NCBI GenBank assembly: GCA_019750135.1
Contig: JAIEOV010000062.1
Coordinates: forward strand, 1 to 64,000
Origin: Reyranella sp.
GTDB taxonomy: Bacteria > Pseudomonadota > Alphaproteobacteria > Reyranellales > Reyranellaceae
DNA: 64,000 nt
Direction: 5' to 3'
Shown: positions 19,049 to 27,249 of the stretch, piece by piece
Layout: the number at the start of each line of letters is the position of its first letter
Numbering within the stretch: the first letter of the stretch is position 1
Translations under genes and position numbers: made by a program
Notes under the pieces: model-generated
What the model saw: only the letters and a program-made list of their open reading frames with translations
Told to the model about the DNA's origin: nothing
Databases searched by the model: none

Positions 19049-19804
19049 TTAGGCCGCCTTGGCGATAGCCAAAAATTCGTCGGCCTTGAGGCTGGCTCCG
19101 CCGACGAGGGCGCCGTCGACGTCTCCCGCCGCCAGCAGCTCGGCCGCGTTGCTGCCCTTCACCGAACCGCCATATAGAAGTCGCACCTGGGCCGCCTCCC
19201 CCGTCAGGCCGCTCAGCACTTTGCGAATATGCGCGTGGGCTGCGGCCACTTCAGGCGTGGTCGGGGTCTTGCCGGTACCGATCGCCCAGACCGGCTCGTA
19301 GGCCACGACCAGGTTGGCGGCCGTCGATCCGGCCGGAACGCTGCCCTTGAGCTGGGTCTCCAGCACCGAAAGCGTCTTTCCAGCCTCGCGCTCGGCCAGC
19401 GTCTCGCCGATGCAGACGATGGGCACCAATCCCGCCCGCCATGCCGCTTCGGCCTTGGCCCGCACGATGGCGTCGGTCTCGCCGCAGTCGGCGCGCCGCT
19501 CGGAATGGCCAACGATCACATGGGTGGCGCCGCAATCGCGCAGCATCTCGGCCGCGATCTCGCCGGTATGGGCGCCGTTGGCCTTGGCATGGCAGTTCTC
19601 GCCGCCGACCAGCACGCAGTTGCCCTTCACCGCCTCGGCCACCGCAAGCACCAGCGTTGCTGGCGGACAGATCAGCACGTCGCGGTCGCTCCAGCCCGCC
19701 TGCTTCACGCCATCGGCCACGCCCTTCGCCAGAGCCAGCCCGTCGGCCCGAAGACCGTTCATCTTCCAGTTGCCGGCAATCAGCGGCCGCCGCGTCCGTG
19801 CCAT
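19049..19804 (-). CDS. tpiA: Triose-phosphate isomerase
   Basis: This 251-residue glycolytic enzyme interconverts dihydroxyacetone phosphate and glyceraldehyde 3-phosphate. Signatures are GNWKMNG with the catalytic lysine (about residues 10-16), VGHSERR with the catalytic histidine, VVAYEPVWAIGTG with the catalytic glutamate, and the phosphate-binding LYGGSVKGSNA. The ATG at 19804 (MARTRRPLIAGNWKMNG) is the family-consistent start; the frame stays open upstream but that part is unrelated. tpiA diverges from ppiD-trpE over 120 bases. Confidence 0.98.
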   Translation of the reverse strand: MARTRRPLIAGNWKMNGLRADGLALAKGVADGVKQAGWSDRDVLICPPATLVLAVAEAVKGNCVLVGGENCHAKANGAHTGEIAAEMLRDCGATHVIVGHSERRADCGETDAIVRAKAEAAWRAGLVPIVCIGETLAEREAGKTLSVLETQLKGSVPAGSTAANLVVAYEPVWAIGTGKTPTTPEVAAAHAHIRKVLSGLTGEAAQVRLLYGGSVKGSNAAELLAAGDVDGALVGGASLKADEFLAIAKAA

Positions 19805-19924
19805 GAAAATCCCCGAATTGTGTCGTCGCTGTCTAGCAGGCCCATTAGTTGCCTGCCACAGGGTCGGGTGGTAGGCATGCCCGCCTGACAAAACCTCTTC
19901 GCCAATGGCGTGAATTCTCCGAAC

Positions 19925-21853
19925 ATGTTCCGCAAGTACGCCCGCTTCGTCATCCTTTTCATCCTGTTTGGCATGCTGATCGTCAGCTTCGCCTTGTGGG
20001 GCGTCGGCGACATGCTGCGCATGGGCGGCCGCAGCACCGCGGTCGCCCATGTCGGCGGGACCAAGATTCCGCTCTATGGCTGGGTTGGCGGCGCGTCCGT
20101 GTCGATCAACGAAGTGAAAGACCAATTCAACCGCCAGCTCGAAGGCATCCAGCGCCAGACCGGCCAGCGGCCGGAGCCCGAGCAGGCGTTGCGCTTCGGC
20201 CTGCATGTGCGCGCCCTGGAAGAAGTCATCCAGCGTGCCGTGCTCGACTACACCATCCAGCAGTTCGGCCTGGTCGTGAGCGATGACGAGGTCTACGCCG
20301 CGATCGCCCGCAATCCTGCCTTCGCCGGCACGGGGGGCTCGTTCGACCGCTTGCTGTTCCGCAACCGGTTGCAGCAGGCGCGCATCAGCGAGGCCCAGTA
20401 CCTCAACGACATCCGCCGAGAGATCGCCGCCAGCCAGCTGTTCGGCGCAGTGCGGCCCGATGGCCTCGCGCCCAAGTCGCTGCGCGACGACATCTTCAAG
20501 ATGGAAGCCGAGCGGCGCGTCGCCGAGACGATCTACATCCCCGATGCCATCATCATCGACGTGCCCAAGCCCACGGCAGAGCAGCTCGCCGCCTATTTCG
20601 AGGCGAACAAGACCAAGTTCCAGATCCCCGAGTTCCGCGCCTTCTCCTACGTCATGATGACGGCCGACGATGTCATGGGCCAGGTCGGCGTGACCGCCGA
20701 CATGGTCAAGCAGGAATACGACGCCCGCCAGGGCGAGTTCGGCACGGCCGAAAAGCGCGACGTCGACCAGGCGATGGCCGACAGCGAGGACAAGGCCAAG
20801 GCGATCATCGCCGCCGTCACCGCTGGCAAGACCCTGGAGGACGCGGCCAAGGAAGTGCTGGGCAGCGCCGACGGCGTCATCAAGCTAGGACCGGTCACCA
20901 AGAAGGACCTGCCACCCGGCCCGCTGGCCGACGGCGTCTTCAACCTGCCGGTCGGCGTCGGCCCGGCGCCGATCCAGTCGCCGCTCGGCTGGCATATCGT
21001 GCGCATCAACAGCATCGCGCCCGGCAAGTCTGTACCGTTCGACGAGGTCAAGGAGAAGCTCGAGAAGGAGCTGCGCGCCCAGCTGGCGCCCGACCTCCTG
21101 ATCAAGCAGGTCACCGACTTCGAGCGCGTGCTGGCCAAGACCCAGTCGATGAAGGCCGCCGCCGAGGACCTGGCACTCAAGGTCAAGACCTTCGAGAACG
21201 TCGATGCCCGCGGCCAGGACGCCGAAGGCAAGCAGATCGTGATCGGCCCGGCCGCCAACGAGCTGGTCCAGGCGGCGTTCGCCACGCGCGAGAGCGCCGA
21301 GAGCGAGCTGCTGGAGACCCAGCGGGGCGAGTACTTCATGGTGCGCGTCGACCGCATCACGCCCGCCCGCACCCCTGCCCTCACCGAGGTCGAGGCCAAG
21401 GTGACCGAGGCCTGGCAGGCCGAGGAGCGCCGCAAGCTCGCCGACGCCAAGGTCAAGGCGGCGCTCGAGAAGGCGAATGCCGACACCGGCTTCGAGGCGC
21501 TGGCCAAGGAACTCGGCCTGGAGATGCGCACGGCCAAGCCGGTCAGCCGTTTTGAGGCCGACCAGGGCAACTTCCTCACCCAGCCCGTGGTGCAGGAGCT
21601 GTTCAAGCTGCAGGAGGGCAAGACTCAGTCGGTGCGCACGGCCGAAGGCAGCGTGCTGGTCCGCCTCAAGCAAATCGAGCCGGTCGATCTCGGCAAGGAC
21701 AAGGACGCGCTCGACCGCTTCGGCAAGCAGCTCGATTCCATGGTGGCCAACGACCTGCTGCTGCAGCTGATCGCGGCCATGCGCACCAAGTACGGCGTGA
21801 CCGTCGACGAGGCCACGTTCGTCGCCGCCTTCAAGCCGCAGAACCAGCCGTAA
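19925..21853 (+). CDS. ppiD: PpiD-type SurA-N/peptidylprolyl isomerase
   Basis: This 642-residue membrane-anchored periplasmic chaperone resembles PpiD. An N-terminal transmembrane anchor (FVILFILFGMLIVSFALWGVGDML, about 8-31) precedes a SurA-N-like chaperone domain (about 35-190). The parvulin-type rotamase region lies about residues 225-370, with the SPLGWHIVRINSIAPGKSVP segment, followed by a helical C-terminal half. The ATG at 19925 (MFRKYARF) places the anchor at the usual position. trpE starts 16 bases downstream. The tpiA // ppiD-trpE arrangement is common in alphaproteobacteria. Confidence 0.93.
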   Translation: MFRKYARFVILFILFGMLIVSFALWGVGDMLRMGGRSTAVAHVGGTKIPLYGWVGGASVSINEVKDQFNRQLEGIQRQTGQRPEPEQALRFGLHVRALEEVIQRAVLDYTIQQFGLVVSDDEVYAAIARNPAFAGTGGSFDRLLFRNRLQQARISEAQYLNDIRREIAASQLFGAVRPDGLAPKSLRDDIFKMEAERRVAETIYIPDAIIIDVPKPTAEQLAAYFEANKTKFQIPEFRAFSYVMMTADDVMGQVGVTADMVKQEYDARQGEFGTAEKRDVDQAMADSEDKAKAIIAAVTAGKTLEDAAKEVLGSADGVIKLGPVTKKDLPPGPLADGVFNLPVGVGPAPIQSPLGWHIVRINSIAPGKSVPFDEVKEKLEKELRAQLAPDLLIKQVTDFERVLAKTQSMKAAAEDLALKVKTFENVDARGQDAEGKQIVIGPAANELVQAAFATRESAESELLETQRGEYFMVRVDRITPARTPALTEVEAKVTEAWQAEERRKLADAKVKAALEKANADTGFEALAKELGLEMRTAKPVSRFEADQGNFLTQPVVQELFKLQEGKTQSVRTAEGSVLVRLKQIEPVDLGKDKDALDRFGKQLDSMVANDLLLQLIAAMRTKYGVTVDEATFVAAFKPQNQP

Positions 21854-21869
21854 GCCCCAGCCGCTAACC

Positions 21870-23402
21870 ATGTCGCTCTCTCCCGAATTCGACGCCTTCG
21901 CCGGCGTCTACGATGCCGGCAAGCCGCAGCTCGTCTCGACCAAGCTGGTCGCCGATCTCGAGACGCCGGTCTCCGCCTACCTCAAGCTCTGCGACGGCCG
22001 CGCCAATTCTTTCCTGCTGGAATCGGTGGAAGGCGGCTCGGTGCGCGGGCGCTACTCGATCATCGGCTTCAAGCCGGACGTGATCTGGCGCTGCCGCAAG
22101 GGCCAGGCCGAGATCAACCGCCGCGCCCGCAGCGACGCCCAGGCCTTCGAGAAGCTCGACGGCCGGCCGCTCGAGACGCTGCGCCAGCTGGTGCGCGAGT
22201 GCCAGATGGACATGCCGCCCGGCCTGCCGCCGATGGCGTCCGGCCTGTTCGGCTTCCTGGGCTACGACATGGTCCGCGACATGGAGCGGCTGCCCGACAA
22301 GAACCCCGATCCGATCGGCCTGCCCGACGCGATCATGACGCGGCCGACCATCATCTGCATCTTCGACCGGCTCGAGGACAACGTGACGCTGGTCACGCCA
22401 GCCTGGCCTACCGCCGGCATCAGTGCCCGTGCCGCCTACGAGGCCGCGCAGGAGCGGCTGGCCGATGCCGTGTCGGACTTCGAGCGTGCCCTGCCCTTCC
22501 GCCGCGACAGTGCCAGCGAGCTCGACGAGCTGCCCGAGCCGCAGGCCAACATGTCGAAGGAAGACTTCAAGAAGATGGTCGCGACCTGCAAGGAGTACAT
22601 CCGCGCGGGCGACGCCTTCCAGATCGTGCCCTCGCAGCGCTTCTCGCTGCCTTTCGCCCTGCCGCCGCTGTCGCTCTACCGCGCGCTGCGCCGCATCAAC
22701 CCCTCGCCGTTCCTGATCTTCTTCGACTACGGCGATTTCTCGATCGTGGGCTCCAGTCCCGAGATCCTGGTACGGCTGCGCGACAACGTTGTTACCATCC
22801 GGCCGCTGGCCGGGACCATCCGGCGTGGCGCGACGCCCGAGGAAGACAAGCAACTCGCCGACAAGCTGCTGGCTGACCCCAAGGAGCATGCCGAACATCT
22901 GATGCTGCTCGACCTCGCCCGCAACGACGTGGGCCGCGTCGCCAAGATCGGCTCGGTCCGGGTCGTTGAGCAATTCACCATCGAGAAGTACAGCCACCTC
23001 CAGCACATCTCGAGCCACGTCGAAGGCACGCTCGAGGACGGCCTGGACGCGATCGATGCGCTCAAGGCCGGGTTTCCGGCGGGCACGCTGTCGGGCGCCC
23101 CCAAGGTGCGCGCCATGGAGATCATCGACGAGGTCGAGCCGGTGCGCCGCGGCATCTATGCCGGCTGCGCCGGCTACTTCGCTGCGAACGGCTCGATGGA
23201 CACCTGCATCATGCTGCGCACCGGCCTGGTGAAGGACAACACCCTGTATGTCCAGGCAGGCGTCGGCGTCGTGGCCGATTCCGATCTCGAGGCCGAGTAC
23301 CAGGAGAGCGTGCTCAAGGCCGCGGCCCTGGTCCGCGCTGGCGAAGAGGCTGTCCGCTTCGCCAACGCCGGCCAATGGAACGCCGGCAACATCCGTCGTT
23401 AG
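21870..23402 (+). CDS. trpE: Anthranilate synthase component I
   Basis: This 510-residue enzyme converts chorismate to anthranilate with ammonia supplied by TrpG. The N-terminal regulatory domain carries an LLESVEGGSVRGRYSIIGF motif (about 49-67). The C-terminal chorismate-binding domain has GDAFQIVPSQRFS, ILVRLRDNVVTIRPLAGTIRRG, DLARNDVGRVAK and the PAGTLSGAPKVRAMEIIDE signature. It follows ppiD by 16 bases. trpG, usually the next gene in this lineage, is instead ~31 kb away at 54.5 kb, and trpD/trpC are not in the window. No Trp leader peptide was found. Confidence 0.97.
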   Translation: MSLSPEFDAFAGVYDAGKPQLVSTKLVADLETPVSAYLKLCDGRANSFLLESVEGGSVRGRYSIIGFKPDVIWRCRKGQAEINRRARSDAQAFEKLDGRPLETLRQLVRECQMDMPPGLPPMASGLFGFLGYDMVRDMERLPDKNPDPIGLPDAIMTRPTIICIFDRLEDNVTLVTPAWPTAGISARAAYEAAQERLADAVSDFERALPFRRDSASELDELPEPQANMSKEDFKKMVATCKEYIRAGDAFQIVPSQRFSLPFALPPLSLYRALRRINPSPFLIFFDYGDFSIVGSSPEILVRLRDNVVTIRPLAGTIRRGATPEEDKQLADKLLADPKEHAEHLMLLDLARNDVGRVAKIGSVRVVEQFTIEKYSHLQHISSHVEGTLEDGLDAIDALKAGFPAGTLSGAPKVRAMEIIDEVEPVRRGIYAGCAGYFAANGSMDTCIMLRTGLVKDNTLYVQAGVGVVADSDLEAEYQESVLKAAALVRAGEEAVRFANAGQWNAGNIRR

Positions 23403-23532
23403 GGGCCTTGCGTAGGCCATAGCCTTGGCGGGAAGATAGCCCCCGGATTGGCGATCGAACCTGTAACGCCTCAACTCCCGGTCGTAGCCTCTTAGTTCGG
23501 CGATCCTGATCGTCAACCGGCAAGGAGGCACC

Positions 23533-23829
23533 ATGAGCAAGTCTGCGAAGGATGCGTCGCGTGACCCGATATCGTTGCACGAGCAGCTCGACCAGCTGAC
23601 GGCGGCGCTTCGGGACGTGGCGAAGGCGGAAAGCGCCGAAGCGATCAAGGCCGCCAGCGATGCAGCGCGTCGTATTGCCGAGGAGCTCGCCGAAAAGGCC
23701 GATGCCGTCGCCGCCGCCACGAGCAAGGGTCGTGGCCAGGTCGAACAAGCCATTCGCGACCAGCCGCTGACGGCGGTGGCGCTGGCGGCCGCGGCTGGCT
23801 TCCTCCTGGCCCTGCTGGTGCGGCGATGA
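23533..23829 (+). CDS. YqjD/ElaB-like (DUF883) membrane-anchored protein
   Basis: This 98-residue protein has a long amphipathic helical region (about 15-75, rich in Ala, Glu and Lys) and a C-terminal transmembrane segment (PLTAVALAAAAGFLLALLVRR). This is the plan of the YqjD/ElaB family, whose E. coli members anchor to the inner membrane and associate with ribosomes in stationary phase. The start is supported by an AAGGAGG ribosome-binding site. The next gene overlaps by four bases (ATGA), so the two are coupled. The family assignment rests on architecture. Confidence 0.75.
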   Translation: MSKSAKDASRDPISLHEQLDQLTAALRDVAKAESAEAIKAASDAARRIAEELAEKADAVAAATSKGRGQVEQAIRDQPLTAVALAAAAGFLLALLVRR

Positions 23830-24107
23830 GCGTGGAGGGATCGTCCCTGCTGGCGGACCTGCTGAAATCGTTGGTGGCCCTGGGCGCCGTTTCCGCTGGC
23901 GCCGCCGTGCGGCGCGCCGCATCGACCGTGGGCGGCTACCTGGTCGTGGGCATCCTGCTCGCCGTCAGCCTGTGCTTCCTCACCTTTGCCGGCTATCGCG
24001 CGTTGTCGCTGGCGATGGGGAGCATCCATGCCGCGCTGATCGTCGGTTGCGCCTATCTCTTTGCCGCCCTGATCGCGGCCCTCGTCCTGCAGATGCGCCG
24101 ACGCTGA
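23826..24107 (+). CDS. Small inner-membrane protein (phage-holin/YqjE-like)
   Basis: This 93-residue protein contains two transmembrane segments (YLVVGILLAVSLCFLTFAGYRAL, about 39-61, and AALIVGCAYLFAALIAALVLQ, about 69-89) preceded by a hydrophobic Gly/Ala/Ser helix. It resembles the YqjE/phage-holin superfamily that commonly follows YqjD-type genes. It overlaps the preceding gene by four bases and precedes the CBS-domain gene by 20 bases. No catalytic role is suggested. A joint membrane stress function with its neighbour is an inference. Confidence 0.65.
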   Translation: MSVEGSSLLADLLKSLVALGAVSAGAAVRRAASTVGGYLVVGILLAVSLCFLTFAGYRALSLAMGSIHAALIVGCAYLFAALIAALVLQMRRR

Positions 24108-24127
24108 GGCGCGAAAGGAGGAATGCC

Positions 24128-24823
24128 ATGCATGCCAAGGACGTCATGACCGGAAGCGTCATCTGCATCAATGTCGGGGATTCCATCTTCGACGCCGCCG
24201 AGTTGCTGCTGGGCGCGCGTGTCAGCGCCGTCCCGGTCGTCGATGACAAGAACGCCGTCGTCGGCATCGTGAGCGAAGCCGATCTCGTCCGGCGCGCCGA
24301 GATCGGCACGGCCCCCAAGAAGAACTGGCTGGCCCGCCTGCTCGCCAGCGACGTCTCGGCCGCCAACGACTTCGCTGCCGCCCATACGCAGCGGGTCGCC
24401 GACGTCATGACCAAGGAGGTGGTGACGGCAGGACCGGATGCCCCGCTGCGCGAGCTGGTCGAGCTGATGGAACGGCACGGCATCAAGCGCATCCCGATCG
24501 TGCGCGACGGCGCGCTGGTCGGTGTCGTGAGCCGCGCCGACCTGTTGTGCGCGCTGCTGTCGCGCGAGCCGGACCGGCCGCTGACACAGCCGAGCGACAC
24601 GGCGCTGCGCCAGGCCGTCATCGAGGCCGTCGAGAAGCGCGCCTGGAGCTCGCGATGGCCGACCCACGTCTTCGCCAGCGGCGGTGTCGTCGACCTCTGG
24701 GGCTTCGTCGACGACGACGCGACGCGCAAAGCCTACGGCGTTGCGGCCGAGAACGTGCCGGGCGTCCGCGGCGTGAACAACCACCTGCGGCAGATGCCGG
24801 CGTCGACCAAGATGGGACTCTGA
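24128..24823 (+). CDS. Tandem CBS-domain protein with C-terminal BON domain
   Basis: This 231-residue soluble protein has two CBS motifs (about residues 1-60, starting MHAKDVMTGSVICINVGDSI, and about 92-150, RVADVMTKEVVTAGPDAPL...IKRIPIVRDGALVGVVSRADL), which usually bind adenine nucleotides. A BON domain follows (about 158-228; AVIEAVEKRAWSS ... GVVDLWGFVDDDATRKAYGVAAENVPGV), a fold often linked to membrane or phospholipid interaction. A strong AAAGGAGG ribosome-binding site precedes the ATG at 24128. It is third in a run with two small membrane proteins, consistent with an energy- or stress-sensing role. Confidence 0.85.
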   Translation: MHAKDVMTGSVICINVGDSIFDAAELLLGARVSAVPVVDDKNAVVGIVSEADLVRRAEIGTAPKKNWLARLLASDVSAANDFAAAHTQRVADVMTKEVVTAGPDAPLRELVELMERHGIKRIPIVRDGALVGVVSRADLLCALLSREPDRPLTQPSDTALRQAVIEAVEKRAWSSRWPTHVFASGGVVDLWGFVDDDATRKAYGVAAENVPGVRGVNNHLRQMPASTKMGL

Positions 24824-24834
24824 CCGTCGAGGTT

Positions 24835-24878
24835 CGCGCGGCGGAAGTTCGCCGGGATGACAAAATGCCCGCCGCGCG
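24835..24878. terminator. GC-rich hairpin between the CBS-BON and enoyl-CoA hydratase genes
   Basis: CGCGCGGCGG (24835-24844) pairs perfectly with CCGCCGCGCG (24869-24878) around a 24-base loop. It lies 12 bases after the CBS-BON stop codon. No T-run follows, so a terminator role is only plausible. Confidence 0.3.
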
Positions 24879-24909
24879 ACTAGGCTCCTCGGCAACGAAG
24901 GAGACCTCG

Positions 24910-25722
24910 ATGTCCGACTGGCAAAAACGCTACCAGCGCCTGCTGTTCGATCGCCCGCATCCCAAGGTGCTGCGGGTGACCATGAACCGGCCAGATAAAT
25001 ACAACGCGACCGACGCCATCATGCACACGGAGCTGGTGAACGTCTGGCGCGACATCGACGGCGACGACACGGTCAACTGCGTGATCATCCAGGGCGCCGG
25101 CGGCAAGGTGTTCTCGGCTGGCGGCGATTTCGATCTCATCGAACACAACATGAAGGACTACAACGCGCTGCTCCGGACGTGGAAGGAGGCGCGCGACATC
25201 GTCTACAACGTCATCAACTGCTCCAAGCCGATCGTCAGCACCATGCGCGGTCCGGCCGTCGGCGCGGGCCTGGTCGCCGGCATCCTGGCCGACGTCTCGA
25301 TCGCCTCGAAAAAGGCCAAGATCATCGACGGCCACACCCGGCTCGGCGTCGCCGCCGGCGATCACGCCGTGATCGTGTGGCCGCTGCTCTGCGGCATGGC
25401 CAAGGCCAAGTACTACCTGCTGCTCTGCGAAGCGGTCGACGGCGAGGAAGCCGAGCGCATCGGGCTGGTCTCGCTGTGCGTCGAGGACGACCAGCTCGAG
25501 GCCAAGGGCCTCGAGGTCGCGACCAAGCTCGCCGAAGGCGCGCAGACCTCGATCCGCTTCACCAAGTACGCCCTGAACAACTGGCTGCGCATGATGGGCC
25601 CCTCCTTCGACGCCTCGACGGCGCTCGAGATGCTGGGCTTCATGGGGCCGGAGGTGAAGGAAGGCCTCGCCTCCCACCTCGAAAAGCGCAAGCCCAAGTT
25701 CGATCCCTACTCGCCCCTCTGA
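24910..25722 (+). CDS. Enoyl-CoA hydratase/isomerase family protein
   Basis: This 270-residue crotonase-fold protein acts on acyl-CoA thioesters. Oxyanion-hole segments are visible at GAGGKVFSAGGDFDL (about 64-78) and TMRGPAVGAGLVAGILADV (about 113-131). The region where classical hydratases carry a catalytic glutamate reads GHTRLGVAAGDHAVIVWPL and lacks an obvious one, so this may be a divergent hydratase, hydrolase or isomerase. The ATG at 24910 follows an AAGGAG site and matches the family N-terminus. The SDR gene begins ten bases downstream, so the two probably act in one pathway, perhaps on alicyclic acyl-CoAs. Confidence 0.88.
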   Translation: MSDWQKRYQRLLFDRPHPKVLRVTMNRPDKYNATDAIMHTELVNVWRDIDGDDTVNCVIIQGAGGKVFSAGGDFDLIEHNMKDYNALLRTWKEARDIVYNVINCSKPIVSTMRGPAVGAGLVAGILADVSIASKKAKIIDGHTRLGVAAGDHAVIVWPLLCGMAKAKYYLLLCEAVDGEEAERIGLVSLCVEDDQLEAKGLEVATKLAEGAQTSIRFTKYALNNWLRMMGPSFDASTALEMLGFMGPEVKEGLASHLEKRKPKFDPYSPL

Positions 25723-25732
25723 GGAACCGGTC

Positions 25733-26500
25733 ATGCGCGGACTTTCAGGCAAGAACGTCATCGTCACCGGCGGCGGCGGAGCGATCGGCGGCGCCATCTG
25801 CCGGCGCTTTGCCGAATACGGCTGCAAGGTCGGCGTGTTCGACAAGAACCGCGACGGCGCCAACAGGATCGCCGGCGAGATCACCGACACCGGCGGCAAG
25901 GCGTTCGTCTCCAGCGTCGACATCTCCGACTATGACGCGGTCGGCAAGGCGATCGGACAGTTCGAGAGCGAGATGGGGCCGACCGACGTGCTGGTGAACA
26001 ACGCCGGCTGGGATCGCTTCATCAACTTCGTCGACACCACGCCCGATCTGTGGGACCAACTGATCGCCATCAACCTGCGCGGGCCGCTCAACATGAGCCA
26101 TTTCGTGCTGAAGGGCATGGTGGCGCGCGGCCATGGCCGCATCATCAACATCGCCTCCGACGCGGGCCGTGTCGGCTCCTCGCAGGAGGCGGTCTATTCG
26201 GCATGCAAGGGCGGCATCATCGCCTTCACCAAGACAGTGGCGCGCGAGGTGGCGCGCAAGGGCATCACGCTCAATGCCGTCTGCCCCGGGCCCACGGATA
26301 CGCCCCTGCTGGCCGCGGCCGCCGGCGAGGGCGAGCGCGCCGAGCGGATGCGCGCGGCGCTGGTCAACGCCATCCCCATGAAGCGCGTCGGCCAGCCGGA
26401 GGACATCCCCGGCGCCGTCTGCTTCCTGGCCAGCGACGACGCCGCCTTCATCACCGGCCAGACGCTCAGCGTGTCGGGTGGCTTGACCATGCACGGCTGA
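25733..26500 (+). CDS. Short-chain dehydrogenase/reductase, possibly acting on a 3-hydroxyacyl-CoA
   Basis: This 255-residue classical SDR has the cofactor motif TGGGGAIGG (residues 12-20), DVLVNNAG, a catalytic Ser in INIASDAG, and the YxxxK pair in YSACKGG. The PGPTDTPLL stretch and the C-terminal ITGQTLSVSGGLTMHG are family-typical. The sequence resembles BadH-type 2-hydroxycyclohexanecarboxyl-CoA dehydrogenases, and the adjacent crotonase-family gene fits an acyl-CoA pathway. The exact substrate is inferred only from this pairing. Confidence 0.85.
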   Translation: MRGLSGKNVIVTGGGGAIGGAICRRFAEYGCKVGVFDKNRDGANRIAGEITDTGGKAFVSSVDISDYDAVGKAIGQFESEMGPTDVLVNNAGWDRFINFVDTTPDLWDQLIAINLRGPLNMSHFVLKGMVARGHGRIINIASDAGRVGSSQEAVYSACKGGIIAFTKTVAREVARKGITLNAVCPGPTDTPLLAAAAGEGERAERMRAALVNAIPMKRVGQPEDIPGAVCFLASDDAAFITGQTLSVSGGLTMHG

Positions 26501-26517
26501 CCGGTCGAAAGTCGGCC

Positions 26518-26928
26518 ATGCCCGAGTTGCAATGGCTGGCAGAGGCCTTTCCCAATTTCGTGCGTTACGTGGTCGTGGGCTTCGCCCTCGCCGGCCTGTT
26601 CCTGCTGATCTACGTCATGATCACGCCGTGGCGCGAGTTCCGCCTGATCCGCGCCGGCAACACGTCGGCGGCGATCGCCCTGATCGGCGCCCTGCTGGGT
26701 TTCTGCCTGCCGCTCGCCAACACCATTGCCCATTCGGTCAGCCTGGTCGACGTCGTGCTGTGGTCGCTGGTGGCGCTGGCCGTGCAGGTCATCGTCCATG
26801 TCGTGATGCGCCTGACCCTGCCGGACTTGCGCGGTGCCATCGAAGCCGACCAGATGTCGGCCGGGGTCACGGCGGGCGGATTCGCCGCCTGCTTCGGCTT
26901 GATAAACGCTGCCTGCCTCACGACCTGA
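26518..26928 (+). CDS. DUF350 inner-membrane protein
   Basis: This 136-residue protein has about four transmembrane segments (YVVVGFALAGLFLLIYVMI; AIALIGALLGFCLPLANTI; VDVVLWSLVALAVQVIVHVV; AGVTAGGFAACFGLINAACL), the plan of the DUF350 (YjfL-type) family. Family function is unknown. It is first of three tightly spaced genes: the next starts one base after the stop, then an ATP-grasp gene. This DUF350/small protein/glutathionylspermidine-synthase-like order parallels the E. coli yjfL-yjfM-yjfC group, which supports both the family call and a shared function. Confidence 0.8.
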   Translation: MPELQWLAEAFPNFVRYVVVGFALAGLFLLIYVMITPWREFRLIRAGNTSAAIALIGALLGFCLPLANTIAHSVSLVDVVLWSLVALAVQVIVHVVMRLTLPDLRGAIEADQMSAGVTAGGFAACFGLINAACLTT

Positions 26929-26929
26929 C

Positions 26930-27247
26930 ATGTCGATGCCCACACCGAATCCCTCTGGCGGTCCGCGCATGTCGCGCGGCATCAAGCTCGTCCTGATGGG
27001 CGTGGCGGGAGCGGCGCTGCTCTATTCCTGCGCGCCGACGATGATGGGCGGCGGCGGCTTTTTCTGGCTCCTGCCCTGGCTGTTCCGCGGCGGCCCCTCG
27101 GTTACCGCCCCGACGACGCCGGGCCAGTCGGCGACAACGACGACGACCAAGCAAAGCCCCTCTCAGGCCACGCCCTCGCCGACCCAGAGCCAGCGCGGCG
27201 GCTTCGGCTCGACGGGCACCTCAGGCAGCTCCTCCGGGTCGAGCTGA
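26930..27247 (+). CDS. Small lipoprotein-like protein with Ser/Thr-rich tail and RGGFG motif
   Basis: This 105-residue protein has a hydrophobic segment ending LLYSC (Cys34), a lipobox-like signal. A Gly/Phe/Trp patch (MMGGGGFFWLLPWLFRGG) follows. The second half is low-complexity Ser/Thr/Pro/Gln, ending with RGGFG (89-93) and a Ser/Gly tail. It sits between a DUF350 gene (one base) and an ATP-grasp gene (two bases), where E. coli has the DUF1190 protein YjfM or YgiB. I cannot assign DUF1190 with certainty, but the position and tail composition make it the likely counterpart and a possible substrate of the ATP-grasp enzyme. Confidence 0.6.
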   Translation: MSMPTPNPSGGPRMSRGIKLVLMGVAGAALLYSCAPTMMGGGGFFWLLPWLFRGGPSVTAPTTPGQSATTTTTKQSPSQATPSPTQSQRGGFGSTGTSGSSSGSS

Positions 27248-27249
27248 CG